Assembly: GCA_025738555.1 (NCBI GenBank)
Contig: JAOVFP010000013.1
Coordinates: 868,001-932,000 of the forward strand
DNA from: Cyathus striatus
Lineage: Eukaryota > Basidiomycota > Agaricomycetes > Agaricales > Nidulariaceae
Length of the DNA stretch: 64,000 bases
Reading direction: 5' to 3'
Under the pieces are notes generated by a model. It was not told where the DNA came from and made no database searches. It saw only the letters and a program-made list of their open reading frames with translations. Shown here piece by piece: positions 58,901 through 64,000 of the stretch. Both the position numbers and the translations under genes were made by a program. Position 1 is the stretch's first letter. The number at the start of each line of letters is the position of its first letter.

Positions 58901-60068
58901 TACTCTCATTGTGGGATTTTTCGGAAACAGTCTGAGCAATCGATGATTTTCCAGCTCCAGGAGGTCCACTTAACCACAGGATCCGTTCATTCGGGGTTTC
59001 AGAGTTAACCCAACTCATGATATCGTTAAGTACGGCAATCCTTGTTTCGGGATGGCATCTAGGGGGGTCTCCGCGCTCTACAGATTGATGACCTGCTTCA
59101 AGACAAGCGACTTGTTGAAGACGATGAAGCGCTGTGGCTGAAGCACATCAATAGATGTGAGGTCAGAGCAATACTGATTCACTTGAAGACACGACTAACG
59201 ATATTCTTTTTCTACGTCTGCAGAAAAATTACGTGCACCTCCGAAATCACGATACTTCGCACCACCGAGAATAGAATTAACCATTGCCCGAACAGATGTG
59301 TTTTTACTATGGAATTCAACAACCCTACATCCTTGATCGATTAATAGCTTCCAACATGTGTCCTTTATCTTTTTCAGGCTCGCATTTCCTGTGATTACTT
59401 TTTGTTGCCAACTCATTATTCCTAGGACTACTGGTGGAGCTCCGCTATATTCACCACATAACTCGCGGATTGTCTTCAACTGTGAATGGGTTACTGTCCC
59501 ACCTGGCCCATTGGGCACCGGCTGAGATATTTCATGAAGATATAGAACACCGGCAAGTTTCATATCTTTATTTTTAGGGTACCTTCGGTCAGATATTAGT
59601 CATTAGGATATGATATGTGGTCGATTATATGTAGCCTCCACATACGAAGCTTTAAGCCATGACGATAGCCTGTTGAGAATATCCGAGATAGTTACACCCT
59701 CCCAGCCAATCCCAGGAGTGTCGACGATGACGAGACGCCTGGTGAGATCTGAAGGGAGCGTACCAATAATCGGTACCAAGCCAACGCTCTCGGGTGTCAA
59801 ATCATGGCAAACATTAGCCCTATAATCGTTAAACAGAGTGTTGATAAACTGTTGGAAAGTACGAGTCATTAGTACATTAGTACTCGGGTTCGTATATTTT
59901 ATACTCACTGTGCCTTTTCCAACCCCAATCGCACCAATAACGCTGAAGATGTATCAATCGTAAGTTTAGTCTATAGCATTTGGATGCAGCGGTTCCTTAC
60001 GCAATTACCACGTCGGTGGATTCTGCGTCCTCGAGAACTCTATCGTTTTTGTTCAAGACCCCGCGCAT
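55906..60068 (-). CDS. AIG1-like GTPase domain fused to NACHT STAND protein (about 1,213 aa)
   Basis: Ten exons join in consistent phases: 60,068-60,001, 59,942-59,909, 59,848-59,646, 59,582-59,200, 59,137-57,561, 57,494-57,193, 57,142-56,911, 56,852-56,805, 56,751-56,011 and 55,959-55,906. Residues 1-229 form a G domain: P-loop GAIGVGKGT (26-34), DTPG (77-80), then KLAGVLYLHEIS and VVLGIMSWQ, as in the AIG1-like P-loop proteins of basidiomycetes. A linker with ALHRLQQVA and RCHPETR leads into a NACHT domain with Walker A GPPGAGKS (287-294), Walker B VVIDGLDEC (394-402) and FLITSRPESS. A module containing YAATVMRYI, LDAMYHHIL, FLHVPFSKYLKDSSRSR and FYFLHINRSKFDDALLN follows, and a second diverged copy (VIYALTVNKYI, FFHVSFIDYLKDSSRSR, YYFWHMKKSRFDDELLN) comes after about 190 further residues. 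No WD, ankyrin or TPR repeats are seen. A sensor/signalling role is inferred. Confidence 0.75.
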
Positions 60069-61900
60069 TTTCGGGCTCCACAATGATATGTTTCAGTATG
60101 TACCAAGAAAGAGGCGGTAGATTGACGACGGTAATAGGGAGAATGCTGGCTAATGGTTTAAAGCACCAAATGTATAGCGTACCACTATATCATGTGTCAA
60201 AATGATACGTGGACTACACGTTTCTAAAACACCGTGCGTCTGGCAGGATACCAGGATATGAATGTCAAACCATTATGTCATTGGTCACCGGTCGCCGTCG
60301 GCAGCGAATTAGGGGTTTGATTAAATCATAACTTTGCGAGGCGATTAGTTAACTAAGGTATAATTCTGAAGTCGCAGAAGGACCAATGTACTGCGCTGTA
60401 CGATGATACACCGGACATATTTCGGTTTTTTTCTGTTAGATCTCGCCCCATGACTAAATATGATTAACAACAGTTAGAAGGGAGAAGACAAGAAAGTGAC
60501 CGACGTTGCACGATGCAATCTGGAAAGGGTGCGCTGGGTTGGCACCACAATGCCATTCAACGGACAACTGCACGCCACCGTATGTAGCACTGTCTTGTAC
60601 CCACACCAAAGTAGTGGTAGCACCTTTAAGTTAAGAATACACGATCGTACCCTGTTCAAATACACATGAAAAACGGCCTTGTCATAATGATATACAACGT
60701 TTACTTCATTTCATATGGGATGATCCCTACACTTTTTGGATCGTATTCTTCGAGATGCTTCAACAAGATCGAATAATAGTACAAATATGGTAGTGTTTAG
60801 CACATATACTTAATGCATGTTCTACACGAGTTTAATAAGACCCTTCCTCTTGCTACGCAATTCAGCTGCGTCGGAGTCTTGTGCTGTCAGAAGATGAACT
60901 TAATCCTAAGATACAACGATTATGACGCCTGTTCCTTTGAGCCGTTGTGTTATAATTATACCGAGACCAATGCTAAACATCGGTATGAAACTAGTAGATA
61001 TGGTTAATATAAGACAGACAACCCAATTCAAAATAGAAAAACGTACGATATTGTGAGGCCAACCAACATTTATATCTGTAACTAGTAAGATGTACTATTT
61101 AAAATCGGATTATCAGCATTATTGGAAAGGTAAAAAAAGTAGAATATATACTATCGTTTCGTATATGCTTAAATTTGCTATGGCCTGGCGACCGAGGTCC
61201 TAGTGAAAGGGTTTTAATGCACCTGATGGCGTGGTTGTAATATATTATGTACTGTAATTAGAACTCGAACGTGATGTATGGACACGGTAAATTACAAGGG
61301 GAAAAAGTAATACTAAATAATGTATTGCAATTACAACTTTGAACTACTCAACAAATGTAACTGACATCTAGGATGTATATACTATAATACTATTGTAGAT
61401 CTCATCGTCACTTTTTGAGCGTGACGGCGGCTGACGACGGGAATGGTAATACCGACACTTCCAAATTCAGATATTTACAATGCATGAATTTGTTTCACCG
61501 CGGAGATATGATGTCAGGGTGTTTTCAAAGTGTTTCATGTTGACTTTAATGAATTGTGTGTTGCGATCCGCTTCTTTTCTGCATCTTTCGAAGCCTTTGC
61601 TTCAGATATCATATTGCATGTTTCCTTTATGTTCTTCCTTATGTTCTTGTATGTTTTCCGCATTTTCCTAATTTCTATAAATACATTTCTACTTCATCAA
61701 AACTGAATAGGCCACTTTTACGCCACATTTTTAGTGTGTATTTTTCGTATGTTTTCCAATTTCCGAAATATCCATAGTAGTTGTATACTTAATGTGAACA
61801 CCCATGTACGCAATCTATTCGTCTCGATCCAAAGCGTCTGAGGAGTACTGTAACATGCCCGATTGATGCCTGAACGCCTGCTGCGTCGGGATCCGAAAAG
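60069..61900. other. AT-rich intergenic sequence, no gene seen
   Basis: Short frames only in both strands. Confidence 0.5.
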
Positions 61901-61921
61901 CGTGATTACATAATCCTTTCA

Positions 61922-61943
61922 CATCGGTACGATCGTACCGATG
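61922..61943. repeat. Perfect 22-bp palindrome
   Basis: CATCGGTACGA followed directly by its complement TCGTACCGATG. Could bind a dimeric factor or be chance. No gene starts nearby. Confidence 0.6.
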
Positions 61944-62742
61944 CGGCCGTAACATATGGAGATTTAGGAAATAAAATAAAATAGCAATTCAGTGCTCTCC
62001 TGCCGAGAAATGTGACATAAATTCAATGAATCATACCTATACTTTATGATATAATAATAAATGTACTGTTATAAATCCAGTTTTCCACAACTTTTAGTTT
62101 TGGTCTGACGAAAATGTATAAGCCTTTAGAATTCAACCAACTGTACCTTTAGATTGCAACCATTTGTATGACTGGATGGCGTCCAATTTACTTGACAAAG
62201 ACATTTGTATACATTTATAAGCTTCAAATATTAAGAAGTTTGTGCTTTGTTATGCATACTTGATTTACATACAAGCCTACAAACAAATTCTGCACCTGGT
62301 TTTCCACAAAAGTGATCTTTTACAGAAATAAAAACAAAAACCAATTGTAATAGCAAGTATTCTATACAATTACATATGTATAGATATTACCTAGGTAGTA
62401 AACAGCAGAATTAGCTAAACTGGAAATTTTCATGTACATTTCGGTGTAATAATGCCCAAGGAACCTGTTTTTATGTGGATGGTTGTGGCCATTAGCCAGT
62501 GCGCGAAGGTTTAGATTGATATCGGAATGTGGCTTCTTCCGTTAATTAATTTTATTGAGACAATTGATTAAATGAAAGAAGTACTTAAGCAGGCTGCTGC
62601 ATAAGGCATGGCATTGGAAGTTGATGGCGGGATGATGGCGGGATGCAGCTGCACCTCATTGTCTGACTAATAGGTTGCCATGGACTGCCTCATGTATCAG
62701 CTTCCCTAGAGACGTGAGAATCAGCCCTTCCATTCTGGTAAC

Positions 62743-62794
62743 CTACGGTAATTTACAGCAGCCATACATCACGATGTATTGTAAACTACCGTAG
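62743..62794. repeat. Hairpin with 15-bp stem
   Basis: CTACGGTAATTTACA (62,743-62,757) faces TGTAAACTACCGTAG (62,780-62,794) with one mismatch, and the loop contains a further stem ATACATC/GATGTAT. Confidence 0.6.
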
Positions 62795-62799
62795 ATAAT

Positions 62800-64000
62800 A
62801 TATAGATTTTACAGTATTGCCTGTTTAATGATTGATGCCGCAGAGCGTCTCGCTGGGTCACCAGGCTCAAATGAGCTATAAAGGTACGAGGGGCTTGGGT
62901 GCGTCCCCCTGAGCCACGTTCATGCGTCTGCTTGACGATGGAGTCGAGTTTGAAACGGTGGCATTCTCATTCGTACGTCGATCTGTCCCAATTTTTGCAA
63001 TAGACCGAAAATCCAGCGACCACGGCAACAGTAACTCGACTTCCTTGGACTTTTAGGTCTAAAACTCCAGGTACTAGATTATATATGGCAGAGGTCAAGT
63101 TCGGTCCTAAGCTCATAGTGGCAGGCAGCAAAATCATATCCATAAAGGCTAGAGCGAGTTGTTACATTAATGACGCGAAAAGAGACAAGCAGGGAACGGT
63201 GCTAGCACTGCGGTGGTGGTCGATTCAGAGTCTGAAGTTGGCGATGAGGACAATGAAGTTTGAATGTGAGTACCAGGCACAAGGAGAGCTGAGCGCGTGA
63301 TCGCAAGAAATTTTCGTTTTGACAACAGGGGAATTCAAAGTTGGCGTTACACGATACGCTACAGTGATTTCTGTATCGTTACTAAGGAGAACAATCGGCG
63401 ATCAGTTCGGAGTTTATAACATTGAGATAGTGCTGACAGGAACCACATCCTTTCACGTTATGAAAATATACATTTTATTAGATATATTGTCTAAAAATAA
63501 ACCAGTAAGGCCGACTAGCGGCAAGGCCCGCTACCTGATATTTTTTAATAAATGTATGATATATGTATTTATATTTGTTGAAAGTGCGTAAGTAAGCATA
63601 TCAGTGAAAGTTAATTGAAAGGTATATCCTGTTTAAATTAATTTTCATGAAAATGTAGCCTAAAGTTATTGTTAATGATTCCAGTTAAATTCCACTCATC
63701 CTTGGAGTAGTACGCCCAAGGGGGCGCCTTCCGAGCAATTCGCGAAAGTAGCAGGGGAGGCGTTACGCTCTGTGACACTCCTTGGATATTTCCACTAGCC
63801 GCTAGCTCATTAGTCATGTGACACATTCCGGCCACTGATAGATCTAAGATTATAGCACACAACACGCTTGGAACATGCATTTCATTCACTCTCTGCACAT
63901 CGCAACAAAACAACTGTAACACTTAAAAATTAATTAGACCTATATTAATTTACATATATATGTATATTACAAATATATTTAATTCTTCTGCTTCTATCCT
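62800..64000. other. Intergenic, no supportable gene
   Basis: A TATAAA (62,878-62,883) and frames of 71 and 90 codons at 63,085 and 63,319 exist but have no homology or splice structure I can defend. A gene crossing the right window edge cannot be excluded. Confidence 0.4.

Noticed and set aside
60474..60665. Short minus-strand frame and others after 60 kb
   Set aside because: Lengths are what chance gives in AT-rich DNA; none shows a motif or splice structure.

Overview
The window looks like nuclear DNA of an agaricomycete (mushroom-type basidiomycete) fungus. Genes are split by many introns of about 46 to 66 bp with GT..AG ends, and the families seen are typical of that group: NACHT-domain STAND (NLR-like) proteins, SRPK-like kinases with an HGD catalytic loop, F-box proteins, a seven-helix fungal rhodopsin-type membrane protein, a fungal Helitron and a Ty3/Gypsy chromovirus. 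Species cannot be told from the sequence alone.

The left half (1 to about 33,520) is repeat territory. It opens with two minisatellites (1-830), then a mosaic of five copies, in both orientations, of a dispersed repeat family with no intact gene (970-10,140 and 14,210-15,690). One intact gene sits inside: a NACHT-WD40 protein (11,309-13,533) with only two WD repeats and a C-terminal CaaX box. Next comes a decayed Helitron (minus strand) cut in two by a complete 7,588-bp Ty3/Gypsy element (17,960-25,547) with 764-bp LTRs and a 5-bp target duplication. Then follow a 330-bp satellite array (27,720-30,174), a 60-bp minisatellite, and a long inverted repeat of GTGACG-type minisatellite (31,317-33,521). 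Cytosine-deamination damage is heavy here: the retrotransposon stop codons fit CGA to TGA or CAA to TAA changes, and 11,240-16,360 has almost no CpG.

The right half (33.5-60 kb) is ordinary genic sequence with CpG intact: two SRPK-like kinase genes plus kinase relics, a small two-exon gene, an F-box gene, a 1,327-bp non-autonomous Mutator-like element with 321-bp terminal inverted repeats, an intron-containing tRNA-Gly(GCC), a membrane protein (six exons), an aldo/keto reductase (seven exons), and a large minus-strand gene joining an AIG1-like GTPase domain to a NACHT domain with a duplicated C-terminal module. The last 4 kb show no supportable gene.

The most notable items are the GTPase-NACHT fusion, the CpG-free but intact NACHT-WD40 gene with a prenylation motif, and nested mobile elements whose history (Helitron, then retrotransposon, then CpG decay) can be read base by base.
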